DNA of 64,000 bases, taken from CAVZOY01 sp963777095 (lineage in GTDB: Bacteria; Actinomycetota; Actinomycetes; Mycobacteriales; Geodermatophilaceae). A program made the translations under genes and the position numbers. The stretch is from assembly GCA_963777095.1 (NCBI GenBank), contig CAVZOY010000004.1, positions 186,001-250,000 of the forward strand. The letters run 5' to 3'. This document shows positions 19,395 to 29,227 of this stretch, one piece after another. Positions within the stretch are counted from its first letter, which is position 1. Each line of letters begins with the position of its first letter. The notes under the pieces were generated by a model. That model saw only the letters and a program-made list of their open reading frames with translations, was not told the DNA's origin and did no database searches.

Positions 19395-22103
19395 GTGACC
19401 AGCGGAACGACCACCAAGTGGGTCTACGACTTCAGCGAGGGCAGCAAGGACCAGAAGGAGCTGCTCGGAGGCAAGGGCGCGAACCTCGCCGAGATGACCA
19501 ACCTGGGCCTGCCCGTGCCGCCCGGGTTCACGATCACCACCGACGCCTGCCGTCACTACCTCGAGCACGGCGGCACCCCCGACGACCTCGACGCCCAGGT
19601 CACCGAGCACCTGACCGCCCTCGAGAAGGCCATGGGCAAGACCCTCGGCGACCCGGCCGACCCGCTGCTGGTCTCGGTCCGCTCGGGTGCCGCGGCGTCC
19701 ATGCCCGGGATGATGGAGACCGTCCTCAACGTCGGCCTCAACGACGAGTCGGTGACCGGACTGGCCCAGCAGTCGGGCAACGAGCGCTTCGCCTGGGACT
19801 CCTACCGCCGGCTGATCCAGATGTTCGGCAAGACCGTGCTGCACATCGACGGCGAGCACTTCGAGCACGCCCTCGAGGAGGTCAAGCGCGAGCAGGGCAC
19901 CGAGTCCGACCTCGACCTGGACGCCGAACACCTGGAGGACGTCGTCGGCCGGTTCAAGGCCATCGTCCGCGAGCAGACCGGCCGCGACTTCCCGATGGAC
20001 CCGCGCGAGCAGATGGACCTCGCGGTCAACGCCGTCTTCGATTCGTGGAACTCCGAGCGGGCGATCATCTACCGCCGCCGCGAGCGCATCCCGGAGGACG
20101 CCGGCACCGCGGTCAACGTGTGTTCGATGGTCTTCGGCAACCTCGGCTCCGACTCCGGTACGGGGGTCGCGTTCACCCGTGACCCGGGCAGCGGCGCGCA
20201 GGGCGTCTACGGCGACTACCTGCAGAACGCCCAGGGCGAGGACGTCGTCGCCGGGATCCGCAACACCGTGCCGCTGGCCGACCTCGAGAGCATCGACAAG
20301 GACGCCTACGACGAGCTGATGACGACGATGTCGCGGCTGGAGTCGCACTACCGCGACCTGTGCGACATCGAGTTCACCGTCGAGCGCAACAAGCTGTGGA
20401 TGCTGCAGACCCGCGTCGGCAAGCGGACGGCGGCAGCGGCGTTCGTGATCGCGACCCAACTGGTCGACGAGGGCCTCATCGACATGGACGAGGCGGTGCG
20501 CCGGGTGACCGGCGACCAGCTCGCGCAGCTGATGTTCCCGCGCTTCGTCGAGGGCGGGGACGCCACCAAGCTGACCCAGGGCATGAACGCCTCCCCGGGT
20601 GCCGCCGTCGGCAAGGCGGTGTTCGACTCGAAGACCGCCGTCGAATGGGCCGACAGGGGCGAGAAGGTCATCCTGGTCCGCCGCGAGACCAACCCCGACG
20701 ACCTCTCCGGGATGATCGCCGCCCAGGGCGTGCTGACCAGCCGCGGCGGCAAGACCTCGCACGCCGCCGTGGTGGCCCGCGGCATGGGGAAGACCTGCGT
20801 CTGCGGTGCGGAGGAGCTCAAGGTCGACACCCGCGCCCGCAGGTTCGGCGCCCCGGGTGGCCACACCGTCAGCGAGGGCGACGTCATCTCGATCGACGGC
20901 TCCACGGGCCGCGTGTGGCTCGGCGAGGTGCCGGTCGAGGACTCCAACGTCGTCCGCTACTTCGAGGGCGAGATCGATCCGGGGTCCGACGAGGCCGAGG
21001 ACCTGGTGCGCAGCGTGCACCGGATCCTCGCGCACGCCGACGACGTGCGCCGGCTCGCCGTCCGGACCAACGCCGACAACCGGGACGACGCCGCCCGCGC
21101 CCGCCGGTTCGGCGCGCAGGGCATCGGCTTGTGCCGCACCGAGCACATGTTCCTGGGCGACCGCCGTCAGCTGGTCGAGACGCTGATCCTCGCCGAGGAC
21201 GACGACGAGCGGAACGCCGCCCTCGACGGGCTCGAGCCGCTGCAGCGGCAGGACTTCGTCGAGATCTTCGAGGCGATGGACGGCCTGCCGGTGACCATCC
21301 GGCTGCTCGACCCGCCCCTGCACGAGTTCCTGCCCGACCTCACCGACCTGTCGGTGCGCGTCGCGATCGCCGAGGAGCGCGGCGAGTCCGACGAGGGCAC
21401 CCTGCGCCTGCTGCACGCGGTGCAGGCGATGCACGAGCAGAACCCGATGCTCGGACTGCGCGGGGTGCGGCTCGGCCTCGTGGTCCCCGGCCTGTTCACG
21501 ATGCAGGTGCGGGCGATCGCCGAGGCGGCCTGCCAGCGGCGGCGGGACGGCGGCGACCCGCACGCCGAGATCATGATCCCGCTGGTCGGGGCGGTGCAGG
21601 AGCTCGAGGCCATCCGCGAGGAATCGGAGAAGGTGCTCGCCGAGGTGTGCCAGGACGAGGGCATCGACGTCCGCGCCCTCATCGGCACGATGATCGAGGT
21701 GCCGCGCGCGGTGCTGACCGCCGACGAGATCGCCACCGCCGCCGACTTCTTCTCCTTCGGCACCAACGACCTGACCCAGATGACCTGGGGCTTCTCGCGG
21801 GACGACGTCGAGTCGGCGTTCTTCCACGCCTACCTGGACAAGGGCATCTTCGGCGTCTCACCGTTCGAGACCCTCGACCGGCCCGGCGTCGGCCGGCTGG
21901 TGGAGATCGCCGTCGAGAAGGGCCGGGCCGCCAAGCCCGACCTCAAGCTCGGCGTCTGCGGCGAGCACGGCGGTGACCCCGAGTCGGTGCACTTCTTCCA
22001 CGACGTGGGCCTGGACTACGTGTCGTGCTCGCCGTTCCGGGTGCCGGTGGCCCGGCTGGAGGCCGGCCGGGCGTCGCTCGGCGCGCAGCACGAGGGCAGC
22101 TGA
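19395..22103 (+). CDS. ppdK: Pyruvate, phosphate dikinase
   Basis: Interconverts pyruvate, ATP and Pi with PEP, AMP and PPi, linking glycolysis and gluconeogenesis. The 902-residue protein carries the ATP-grasp N-terminal region (LLGGKGANLAEMTNLGLPVP, RSGAAASMPGMMET), the phospho-His domain (LTSRGGKTSHAAVVARGMGK) and the C-terminal PEP/pyruvate barrel (GLCRTEHMFLG, SFGTNDLTQMTWGFSRDD, GVCGEHGGDP with the catalytic Cys). GTG 19395 is chosen because GGAGG sits eight bases upstream; the frame is open further 5' to 19272 but that extension does not look like the family. Intact frame. Confidence 0.95.
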   Translation: MTSGTTTKWVYDFSEGSKDQKELLGGKGANLAEMTNLGLPVPPGFTITTDACRHYLEHGGTPDDLDAQVTEHLTALEKAMGKTLGDPADPLLVSVRSGAAASMPGMMETVLNVGLNDESVTGLAQQSGNERFAWDSYRRLIQMFGKTVLHIDGEHFEHALEEVKREQGTESDLDLDAEHLEDVVGRFKAIVREQTGRDFPMDPREQMDLAVNAVFDSWNSERAIIYRRRERIPEDAGTAVNVCSMVFGNLGSDSGTGVAFTRDPGSGAQGVYGDYLQNAQGEDVVAGIRNTVPLADLESIDKDAYDELMTTMSRLESHYRDLCDIEFTVERNKLWMLQTRVGKRTAAAAFVIATQLVDEGLIDMDEAVRRVTGDQLAQLMFPRFVEGGDATKLTQGMNASPGAAVGKAVFDSKTAVEWADRGEKVILVRRETNPDDLSGMIAAQGVLTSRGGKTSHAAVVARGMGKTCVCGAEELKVDTRARRFGAPGGHTVSEGDVISIDGSTGRVWLGEVPVEDSNVVRYFEGEIDPGSDEAEDLVRSVHRILAHADDVRRLAVRTNADNRDDAARARRFGAQGIGLCRTEHMFLGDRRQLVETLILAEDDDERNAALDGLEPLQRQDFVEIFEAMDGLPVTIRLLDPPLHEFLPDLTDLSVRVAIAEERGESDEGTLRLLHAVQAMHEQNPMLGLRGVRLGLVVPGLFTMQVRAIAEAACQRRRDGGDPHAEIMIPLVGAVQELEAIREESEKVLAEVCQDEGIDVRALIGTMIEVPRAVLTADEIATAADFFSFGTNDLTQMTWGFSRDDVESAFFHAYLDKGIFGVSPFETLDRPGVGRLVEIAVEKGRAAKPDLKLGVCGEHGGDPESVHFFHDVGLDYVSCSPFRVPVARLEAGRASLGAQHEGS

Positions 22104-22114
22104 CCCACCTGCCC

Positions 22115-22177
22115 GTTGATCATCGTCGAGTGGCGGACGCCGACAGCGTGTCGCGCCGCCACTCGACGATGATCAAC
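22115..22177. terminator. Perfect 22-bp inverted repeat between converging ppdK and katG
   Basis: The left arm 22115-22136 and right arm 22156-22177 are exact reverse complements. The 19-nt loop itself contains a CGACA/TGTCG hairpin around GCG. The arms carry unusual AT-richer sequence (GTTGATCATCG at the outer end). Placed between two converging stops, it most simply acts as a bidirectional terminator, but its length and perfection are exceptional here. Confidence 0.7.
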
Positions 22178-22195
22178 CCCGGGTGAGGGAACCGA

Positions 22196-24414
22196 TCAGC
22201 GCAGGTCGAACCGGTCCAGCTCCATGACCTTGACCCACGCGGCGACGAAGTCCCGCACGAACTTCTCCTGCGCGTCGTCGGAGGAGTACACCTCGACGAT
22301 GCCGCGCAGGATCGAGTTCGAGCCGAGGACCAGGTCGGCGGCGGTGGCCGTGCGGACGACGGTGCCGTCGGCGTCCAGGCCCTCGTAGACGCCCTCGGTG
22401 GCGACCGAGGTGCGCCACGAGATGCCGAGGTCGAGCAGGTTGCGGAAGAAGTCCTGCGACAGGACGCCCGGCCGGTCGGTGAACACGCCGTGCTGCACCC
22501 CGCCGGTGTTGGCGCCGAGCACGCGCAGGCCGCCGAGCAGGACGGTCATCTCCCGCGCCGTCAGGTCGAGCATGTAGGCGCGGTCGACCAGCAGCGTCTC
22601 GGGGTCGAGCTTGCTGCCGGGCGAGATCCAGTTGCGGAAGCCGTCGGCCTTCGGCTCGAGCCAGCCGAAGTTCTCGACGTCCGTCTGCTCCTGCGAGGCA
22701 TCGGTGCGGCCCGGGTGGAAGGGCACCGTGACCTGGACGCCGGCGTCCGCCGCGGCCTTCTCGACCGCCGCGCTGCCGGCGAGCACGATCAGGTCGGCGA
22801 GCGAGACCTTCCTGCCCGTGGCCTGCTCGAAGTCCGCCTTCACGCCCTCGAGCACCGGCAGCACGTCGCGGACGCCCTGCGTTGACCGCCCAGCCGATCT
22901 GCGGCTCGAGGCGCAGCCGTGCGCCGTTGGCGCCACCGCGGTTGTCGGTGCCGCGGAACGACGCCGCGGCGGACCAGGCCGTGTGCACCAGCTGCGACAC
23001 CGAGAGGCCCGACGACAGCAGCCGCTGCTTGAGGTCGGCGATCTCCGCCTCGCCCACGAGCTCGTGAGTCGACCGCCGGGACCGGGTCCTGCCAGATGAG
23101 GTCCTCGCTCGGCACGTCCGGGCCGAGGTAGCGGCTCTTCGGGCCCATGTCGCGGTGCAGCAGCTTGAACCAGGCACGGGCGTACTGGTCGGCGAAGTAC
23201 TCGGGGTCGTCGCGGAACCGCTCGGCGAACGCCCGGAGCTCGGGGTCGACCTTGAGCGCCATGTCGGCCGTGGACATCATCGGCGGGTTCGACTTGCCCT
23301 CGATGTGCGCGTCGGGCACGAGCTGCTGGGCCTCGGGGTTCTTCGGCTGCCACTGCTTGGCGCCGGCGGGGCTCTGGACGAGCTCCCAGTCGAAGCCGAA
23401 CAGCGTCTCCCAGTAGGAGTTGTCCCACGTGGTCGGCGTCGGGGTCCAGGCGCCCTCGAGTCCGCTGGTGATCGCGTCGGCGCCCTTGCCGGTGCCGTGC
23501 TGGCTGAGCCAGCCGAGACCGTTCCCGTGCACCGGGCAACCCTCGGGCTCCGGGCCGACCAGGTCGGGGTCGCCGGCGCCGTGGGTCTTGCCGAAGGTGT
23601 GCCCACCGCCGATCAGGGCGACGGTCTCCTCGTCGGTCATGCCCATCCGGCGGAAGGTCACCTTGATGTCGTGCGCCGACTTCAGGGGGTCGGGCTGGCC
23701 CTTGGGCCCCTCGGGGTTGACGTAGATCAGCCCCATGGTGACGTTCGCGAGCGGCCCCTCGTCGAGGTCGAGGGGGGACTCGTCGGCGTAGCGCTCGTCG
23801 CCGAGCCAGGTGTCCTCGGGGCCCCAGAACATCTCCTCGGGCTGCCAGGTGTCCTGACGGCCGAAGGCGAAGCCGAAGGTCGGCAGGCCCATGTCGTCGT
23901 GCGCGACGTTGCCGGCGAGGACGAGGAGGTCGGCCCAGGAGAGCTTGCGGCCGTACTTCTGCTTGATCGGCAGCAGCAGGCGGCGGGCCTTGTCGAGGTT
24001 CGCGTTGTCCGGCCAGCTGTTGAGGGGGGCGAAGCGCTGGGCGCCCTCGCCGCCGCCACCACGGCCGTCGGCGATGCGGTAGGTGCCCGCCGCGTGCCAC
24101 GACATGCGGATGAACAGCGGGCCGTAGTGACCCCAGTCGGCCGGCCACCAGTCCTGCGAGGTGCGCATGACCTGGGCGAGGTCGCGCTTGAGCTCCGCGA
24201 CGTCGAGCTCGGCGAAGGCGGACTTGTAGTCGAAGTCCTCGCCGAGGGGGTCGGAGTCCTTGGAGGGCTTGTTCAGCACCGACAGATCGACCTGGTTGGG
24301 CCACCAGTCGCGGTTCGTGCGAGGCCGGTGGCCGGTGTGCGCCTCTGGCGACGGGATCGCCGGGTTCTCGCTCTCGCTGGTGCTGTCGGTCTGGACCTTG
24401 TCCTGCTCGTTCAC
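22196..24414 (-). CDS. katG: Catalase-peroxidase KatG, frameshifted in this sequence
   Basis: Bifunctional heme catalase and peroxidase for peroxide defence. The distal pocket is FIRMSWHAAGTYR (Arg, Trp, His), the adduct Tyr is in GLIYVNPEGP, the adduct Met is in FRRMGMTDEE and the proximal His is in ALIGGGHTFGKTHG. Two extra bases break the frame, near 23068 (PAVD then HELVGEAEIADL) and near 22881 (WAVN then QGVRDVLPVLEG). Repair gives 738 residues, the normal length. GTG 24414 follows AGAGAGG by seven bases. It forms an operon with furA, 35 bases upstream. Confidence 0.94.
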
Positions 24415-24449
24415 TGCGTGCCTCTCTGTCGTGTGTCCGGTCTGCGGAG

Positions 24450-24898
24450 TCAAGGGAGATGGACGTTCCCGCGTCGGTCGCGCAGGAAGGGCAGCGGCCC
24501 CAGTAGATGACCTCCGCCTCGTCGATCGCGTAGCCGGCGTCGTCGCTCGCCCTCAGGCACGGGGCCTCGCCGACCGCGCAGTCGACGTCGGCGATCGCGC
24601 CGCACGAGCGGCACACCACGTGGTGGTGGTTGTCCCCGACCCGGGCCTCGTAGCGCGCCACGGTGCCCCGCGGCTGGATGCGCCGGACGAGACCGGTGTC
24701 GCTGAGCGCACCGAGGATGCCGTAGACGGCCTGGGAGCTGACCCGCGGAAGGTCCGTGCGGACGGCGGTGATGATCGAGTCCGTCGTGGCGTGCGGGTGG
24801 GCGCGCACCGCGGCCAGCACCGCGATGCGCGGTCGGGTCACCCGGAGGCCGGCTTCGCGCACCACGGAGGCGAGATCCGAGGGCATCGGCGCACTCAC
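24450..24898 (-). CDS. furA: Fur-family transcriptional regulator (FurA/CatR type), 3' frameshift
   Basis: Metal- and redox-responsive repressor encoded directly upstream of katG, the standard actinobacterial FurA/CatR arrangement. The winged helix is GLRVTRPRIAVLAAV to SSQAVYGILGALSDTGLV; the metal sites are DNHHHVVCRSC and GRCPSC. In the literal frame there is no stop after CPSC and the reading runs into katG. One missing base near 24480 would end the protein at TGA 24450-24452, giving 149 residues. GTG 24898 (or ATG 24886) is the start. Expected to repress itself and katG. Confidence 0.88.
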
Positions 24899-24914
24899 GA
24901 CCCTCACCCTAGAT

Positions 24915-24927
24915 TGGAACCGTTCCA
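24915..24927 (-). promoter_or_regulatory. Candidate FurA operator
   Basis: TGGAAC-C-GTTCCA is a perfect 6-bp inverted repeat with a one-base centre, 17 bases upstream of the furA start, in the region expected to overlap its promoter. The site fits autoregulation by FurA. Confidence 0.5.
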
Positions 24928-25033
24928 GAGTCGACCGGGGGTCTGACCTCGGCCGAGTCTCGTCGGGTCCTGCTCCGAGCAACACCGTCCACACCCGTCC
25001 CGGACCGTCGCCCCGGCGTGGTAACCATGACGC

Positions 25034-25664
25034 GTGGGGGTACGCGTCGGGAGCCTGGTCGCCCGGTTCCTCGTCGCCCTCGTGGTCGCCGCCGTGCTGC
25101 TCGGCGCCGCCACGGCGGCCGCGATCTGGTGGACGGCGCGGCAGGACGCGCGCCCGACGTCCGACGCGATCGTCGTCCTGGGTTCGGCGCAGTACGACGG
25201 CGTGCCGTCGTCGATCTTCGAGGCCCGGCTCGAGCACGCGCTCGCCCTCTACGAGGCCGGCGTGGCGCCGGTGATCGTCACCGTCGGCGGCAAGGCCGAC
25301 GGCGACCGGTTCACCGAGGCCGAGGCCGGCGCCCAGTACCTGGCCGAGGCCGGCGTGCCGGCCGACGCCCTGCTGCCCGTGCCCGAGGGCGTCGACACCC
25401 TGGAGAGCATGCGCGTCGGTGTCGGCCGCCTTCGACGAGCGCGGCTGGGCCACCGCGGTGCTGGTCACCGACCCGTGGCACGCGATGCGCACGCAGCGGA
25501 TGGCCGAGGACGCCGGCATCGAGGCCGAGACCTCTCCCACGCGGCAGGGGCCGGCGGTCTACTCGCGCACGACCCAGGTGCGCTACATCTTCCGCGAGAC
25601 CGCGGCCTACCTGCTCTACCGCGCCACCGGCGAGAGCATCGCCGGCGCGCCCGGGATCGGCTGA
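25034..25664 (+). CDS. YdcF/SanA-like DUF218 protein, frameshifted in this sequence
   Basis: A membrane-anchored DUF218 protein, a family linked to envelope integrity (ElyC, SanA). The N-terminal helix spans about residues 8-34 (RFLVALVVAAVLLGAATAAA). The DUF218 core follows: SDAIVVLGSAQYDGVPSS, FEARLEHALALYEAG, VIVTVGGKADGD, and after the shift AVLVTDPWHAMRTQRMAEDAG. An extra G near 25422 (CGTCGGTGTCGGCC) breaks the frame; repair gives 209 residues. GTG 25034 is the start. The catalytic role of this family is not settled. Confidence 0.85.
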
Positions 25665-25671
25665 GGGAGGA

Positions 25672-26191
25672 GTGCCCGTGCTGGAAGTGGGCAAGGCCGG
25701 TTCCGCCGGCGTCGGAAAGCGCGTGCTGCCCTTCCTGCGCGACGGCGAGGTCGTCGGCGACCGTCCGCTCCTCGCAGTGGAAGGAGGCGGCGACAGCGGT
25801 CATCGGCGACCGCGAGTGGATCTTCGCCAAGACGCGCGGAACTCTCGTCGCGCGCTGGGCGGTGGATCCGGAGGGGACGTCTCGGATGAGCGCAGGGCAG
25901 TCGTCGTTCTGGCGCGGCACCTGGGCAGGCCGACCTCGAGGGAGCCCCCGTGGAGGTGCGCAGCCTGTCCCGGTGGCGCAGCACCCGCCAGTACCTCGTC
26001 GACGGGCAGGAGGTCGCGCGGAGCGGGAGCTCCGGCGGCTGGTCGCCCCGGCCGACCGCTGAGCTGCTGCCGACTCCCTGCCGCTGCACCACCAGGTCTT
26101 CCTGCTCTGGCTGGAACTGGTGATCAGCCGGCGGGACCAGGCCGCACTGGCGGGGGCCACCGCCGCCGCCGTCATCGGAGGCAGCAGCTGA
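25672..26191 (+). CDS. Unrecognised conserved-looking protein upstream of dnaG, three frameshifts
   Basis: Reading through two extra bases (near 25777 and 25926) and one missing base (near 26073) gives a continuous 172-residue protein. It opens with VLEVGKAGSAGVGKRVLPFL, continues through WKEAATAVIGDREWIFAK and VRSLSRWRSTRQYLVDGQEV, and ends DSLPLHHQVFLLWLELVIS ... AAAVIGGSS. The GGGAGG site precedes GTG 25672, and the final TGA overlaps the dnaG ATG (TGATG). The alternation of basic and Trp-rich strands looks like a beta-rich fold of the LURP/tubby-like sort, but that is a guess. No function assigned. Confidence 0.6.
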
Positions 26192-28084
26192 TGGCCAGGC
26201 AGAGGGCGCATCCGCGCCGCCGACATCGCGCTGGTGCGCGAGCGGACGCGGATCGACGAGGTGGTCGGCGAGCAGCTGCAGCTCAAGCGCGCCGGCGGCG
26301 GGAGCCTGAAGGGGCTCTGTCCGTTCCACGACGAGAAGTCGCCGTCGTTCCACGTCACGCCCAGTCGCGGGCTCTGGCACTGCTTCGGTTGCGGAGAAGG
26401 CGGCGACGTCATCGCCTTCGTCCAGCAGACCGACCACCTCACCTTCACCGAGGCCGTCGAGCGGCTGGCCGGGCGGGCCAACGTCGAGCTGCACTACGAG
26501 GACGACGGCGGCCGCGCCCACCGGCGGCCCCGACCGCGCGGCGGTCGGCCAGCGGGCGCGGCTCGTCGCGGCCAACGCCGCCGCGGCCGCCTTCTACGCC
26601 GAGCAGCTCGGCACGCCCGAGGCGGCGCCGGCCCGGCAGTTCCTCGCCGAGCGCGGCTTCGACCGGCAGGCGGCGCTGGACTTCGACTGCGGGTACGCGC
26701 CCGGCGGCTGGGACGCCCTCACCCGGCACCTGCGCGCCAAGGGCTTCACCCAGCAGGAGCTGGTCACCGGCGGGCTGGCCAAGGAGAGCTCGCGCGGCAC
26801 GCTGATCGACCGGTTCCACCGCCGGCTGCTCTGGCCGATCCGCGACCTCACCGGCGACGTCATCGGCTTCGGCGCCCGCAAGCTCATGGACGACGACCCG
26901 GGGCCGAAGTACCTCAACACCCCCGAGACGCCGCTCTACAAGAAGAGCACGGTGCTCTACGGCGTCGAGCGGGCCAAGCGGGACATCGCCCGCTCGCACC
27001 AGGCCGTGGTCGTCGAGGGCTACACCGACGTGATGGCCTGCCACCTGGCCGGCATCACCACGGCCGTCGCCTCCTGCGGCACCGCCTTCGGCGCCGAGCA
27101 CATCTCCGTGCTGCGCCGGCTGCTGATGGACCAGGACGAGTTCCGCGGCGAGGTCGTCTACACCTTCGACGGCGACGCGGCCGGCCAGGCGGCGGCCATG
27201 AAGACGTTCAAGGAGGACCAGCGCTTCGTCGGCCAGACGTTCGTCGCCGTGGAGCCCGACGGCCGCGACCCGTGCGAGCTGCGCCAGGATGCACGGCGAC
27301 GCCGCCGTCCGCGACCTCGTCGCCCGGCGGACGCCGCTGATCGAGTTCGTGCTGCAAGACGATGCTGCGCGACTACCGCCTCGACACCGTCGAGGGCCGG
27401 GTCGCGGCGCTGGAGAAGACCGTTCCGCTGGTCGCGCAGATCAAGGACCACGCGCTGCGGCCGGCCTACGCCCGCCGGCTGGCCGGGCATGATCGGCAAC
27501 ACCGACGAGGCCGAGATCAGCGATCGGGTGCGGCAGCTCACCGGCGAGGGGCGCGGGCCGGGTCCGTCGCGCCGTCCCCGGATCCCGAAGCGGACGCCGG
27601 ACGACGCCGCGGTCGCCGTCGAGCGCGAGGCGGTCAAGGCGGCGCTGCAGATGCCGCAGGTCGCCGGGCCGTCGTTCGACGCCGTCCCGCCCGCCGCCTA
27701 CACCGACCCCGAGTACGCCGCCGTCGCCGCGGCGGTGGCCGGCGCCGGGGGAGCGGCCGCCGCCACCGTCACCGGCCCGGCCTGGCTCGACGAGGTCGCC
27801 GCAGCACTGCGAGCGCGAGACCGCCCGCGCCCAGCTGACCGCGCTGGCGGTGGAGCCGCTGCGCGCGTCCGGGCGAGGGCGACGCCGGCTACATCAACGC
27901 CGTCATGGCCCGGCTGCAGGAGATGGCCACGAACCGGCGGATCGCCGAGCTCAAGGGCAAGCTGCAGCGGATGAACCCCGTCGAGGCGCCCGACGAGTAC
28001 ACCCGCGCCTTCACCCGGCTGGTCACGCTCGAGCAGGAGGCGCGGTCGCTGCGCGAGCGCGCGATGGGCGGGCTCACCGCATGA
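26191..28084 (+). CDS. dnaG: DNA primase DnaG, seven frameshifts in this sequence
   Basis: RNA-primer synthase of the replisome. The zinc-binding domain is CPFHDEKSPSFHVTPSRG with WHCFGCGEGGDV. The catalytic core holds EGYTDVMACHLAG and the Toprim YTFDGDAAGQAA, and a C-terminal helicase-binding region ends ERAMGGLTA. Extra bases are needed near 26206, 26520, 27286, 27357, 27487, 27812 and 27873 to keep one frame. Removing all seven leaves 628 residues, the usual actinobacterial size. ATG 26191 overlaps the preceding stop, and the RIRAADIALVRERTRIDEVV region confirms the N-terminus. A functional essential gene cannot carry these, so sequence error is likely. Confidence 0.92.
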
Positions 28085-28652
28085 CGCTGCTCGACATGGT
28101 CAAGCGGCGGTTCGCCCGGCCGCCGGAGCCGGTGCGCGCCGCCGTCGAGGCCACCCCCGACTCCGACGAGCGGGTGCTGGCGTGGGGCTCGCTGGTGCGC
28201 GACGAGGGCTGGCTGGTCGCCACCACGCGCGGCCTGCGGGTGGTGAACGCAGCGGGCGGCGAAGCGGCCGCGCTGCTGCCGTGGCACGAGGTCGGGCACG
28301 CCCGCTGGGCGGCCACCGCCGACGGCGGCGGCAGCTTCACGATCACGCCGCTGACCGAGGTGGAGCCCGGCGTGCAGGCGCGGCTCGCGCCGCGTCGGCA
28401 CGCGCTCAGCGAGCCGGGGGAGCTGCCGCAGGAGGTGCGCCGCCGGGTGGACCGGACGGTCGTCAGCCAGCCAGCGCTTCCCGCTGCCCGGACCGGGGCG
28501 GGGTCGTGCTCGTGGCGCGCCGACTGCCCGGTCAGGCGGCCAAGGAGTGGACCGTCGTCTTCGACGACGACGTCGACCGCGCCGACCCGGTGGCGCGCGA
28601 CGAGGCCGCGCGGCGAGCTGGCCGCGGCGTCGCCGCCGAGCAGCCCGACTGA
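28081..28652 (+). CDS. Hypothetical protein coupled to dnaG, frameshifted in this sequence
   Basis: An unrecognised cytoplasmic protein starting at ATG 28081, overlapping the dnaG stop (ATGA). The first 120 residues are coherent: SDERVLAWGSLVRDEGWLVA, TTRGLRVVNAAGGEAAALLP, WHEVGHARWAATADGGGSFT, a Trp-rich beta pattern reminiscent of PH-like domains. Two shifts follow, near 28475 (CAGCCAGCCAG, possibly a 4-base duplication) and 28490, after which PDRGGVVLVARRLPGQAAKE and VFDDDVDRADPVARDEAA read in frame to TGA 28650-28652. Repaired length is about 189 residues. Confidence 0.65.
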
Positions 28653-28661
28653 GACCGCGGG

Positions 28662-28873
28662 TCAGCGCGGGGGCGTCGCTGCCCATCTTCGACTTGACCG
28701 AGGACAGCACGTCGTCGGCGCGCGCCTGCGCCATGCCGGCGACGCTCTGCAGGCGCGGGTCGTCCTTCGCCTGGGCCCACGCCCGGCGGATCTGCTCGTA
28801 GCGCTCGCGTCCCGGCCCGGGCGCCGAGCACGTAGCCGGCGCCGAAGCCGGCGAGGAAGGACAGCTTCGCCAC
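28662..28873 (-). CDS. YtxH-like small membrane protein, frameshifted in this sequence
   Basis: A short protein opening AKLSFLAGFGAGYVLGARAG, a Gly-rich membrane helix typical of YtxH-like proteins, followed by RERYEQIRRAWAQAKDDPRL and a helical tail. An extra A near 28822 and an extra base near 28677 must be removed; it then ends MGSTPPR at TGA 28662-28664 with 69 residues, nine bases from the converging neighbour. GTG 28873 has a strong AGGAGG site. In the literal frames it would run deep into neighbouring genes. Confidence 0.68.
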
Positions 28874-28983
28874 GGGGAGACCTCCTGGTGGGCCTGGACG
28901 GGTTGGCGGGAGAACGCTACCCGTGACCTGCGGCGTCTCAGTCCCGGCCCGGGGCGCTCCGCGGTCGCGACGGGCCCGTGAGG

Positions 28984-28989
28984 TACTCT
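28984..28989 (+). promoter_or_regulatory. Candidate -10 element of the tRNA-Asn gene
   Basis: TACTCT matches the TANNNT -10 pattern and lies 30 bases upstream of the mature tRNA 5' end, giving a leader of about 20 nt. A -35 element is not clear. Confidence 0.35.
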
Positions 28990-29018
28990 CGTCGGGCGCG
29001 CGGGTCGCCCCGCGCCCA

Positions 29019-29091
29019 TCCCCCGTAGCTCAATTGGCAGAGCATGCGACTGTTAATCGCAGGGTTATTGGTTCGAGTCCAATCGGGGGAG
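29019..29091 (+). tRNA. tRNA-Asn (GTT)
   Basis: A 73-nt cloverleaf. The acceptor arm is TCCCCCG (29019-29025) paired with CGGGGGA (29084-29090), with discriminator G 29091. The D arm is GCTC...GAGC. The anticodon stem TGCGA/TCGCA surrounds loop CTGTTAA with anticodon GTT, and the T arm contains GGTTCGAGTCC. CCA is not encoded. A strong hairpin follows. Confidence 0.95.
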
Positions 29092-29097
29092 CAGAGC

Positions 29098-29134
29098 AAG
29101 GCCCCTGACCAGCAAGTCGCCGGTCAGGGGCCTT
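29098..29134 (+). terminator. Terminator of tRNA-Asn
   Basis: A perfect 13-bp stem (29098-29110, AAGGCCCCTGACC, with 29122-29134) around an 11-nt loop, beginning seven bases after the tRNA discriminator base. GC-rich, without a U run. Confidence 0.75.
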
Positions 29135-29227
29135 CGTGGTTCGCGGGTAGGTGTGCGAGCGAGCAGTTCGATCACGTCGTTCGTCGTGCTGCTCGAATCG
29201 CGCGCCGAACCCGGCTGAGCGGCCGCC

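Noticed and set aside
26191..28084. Programmed ribosomal frameshifting in dnaG
   Set aside because: Seven +1 sites with no shared slippery heptamer or downstream structure, and similar breaks in many unrelated genes; sequence error fits better.
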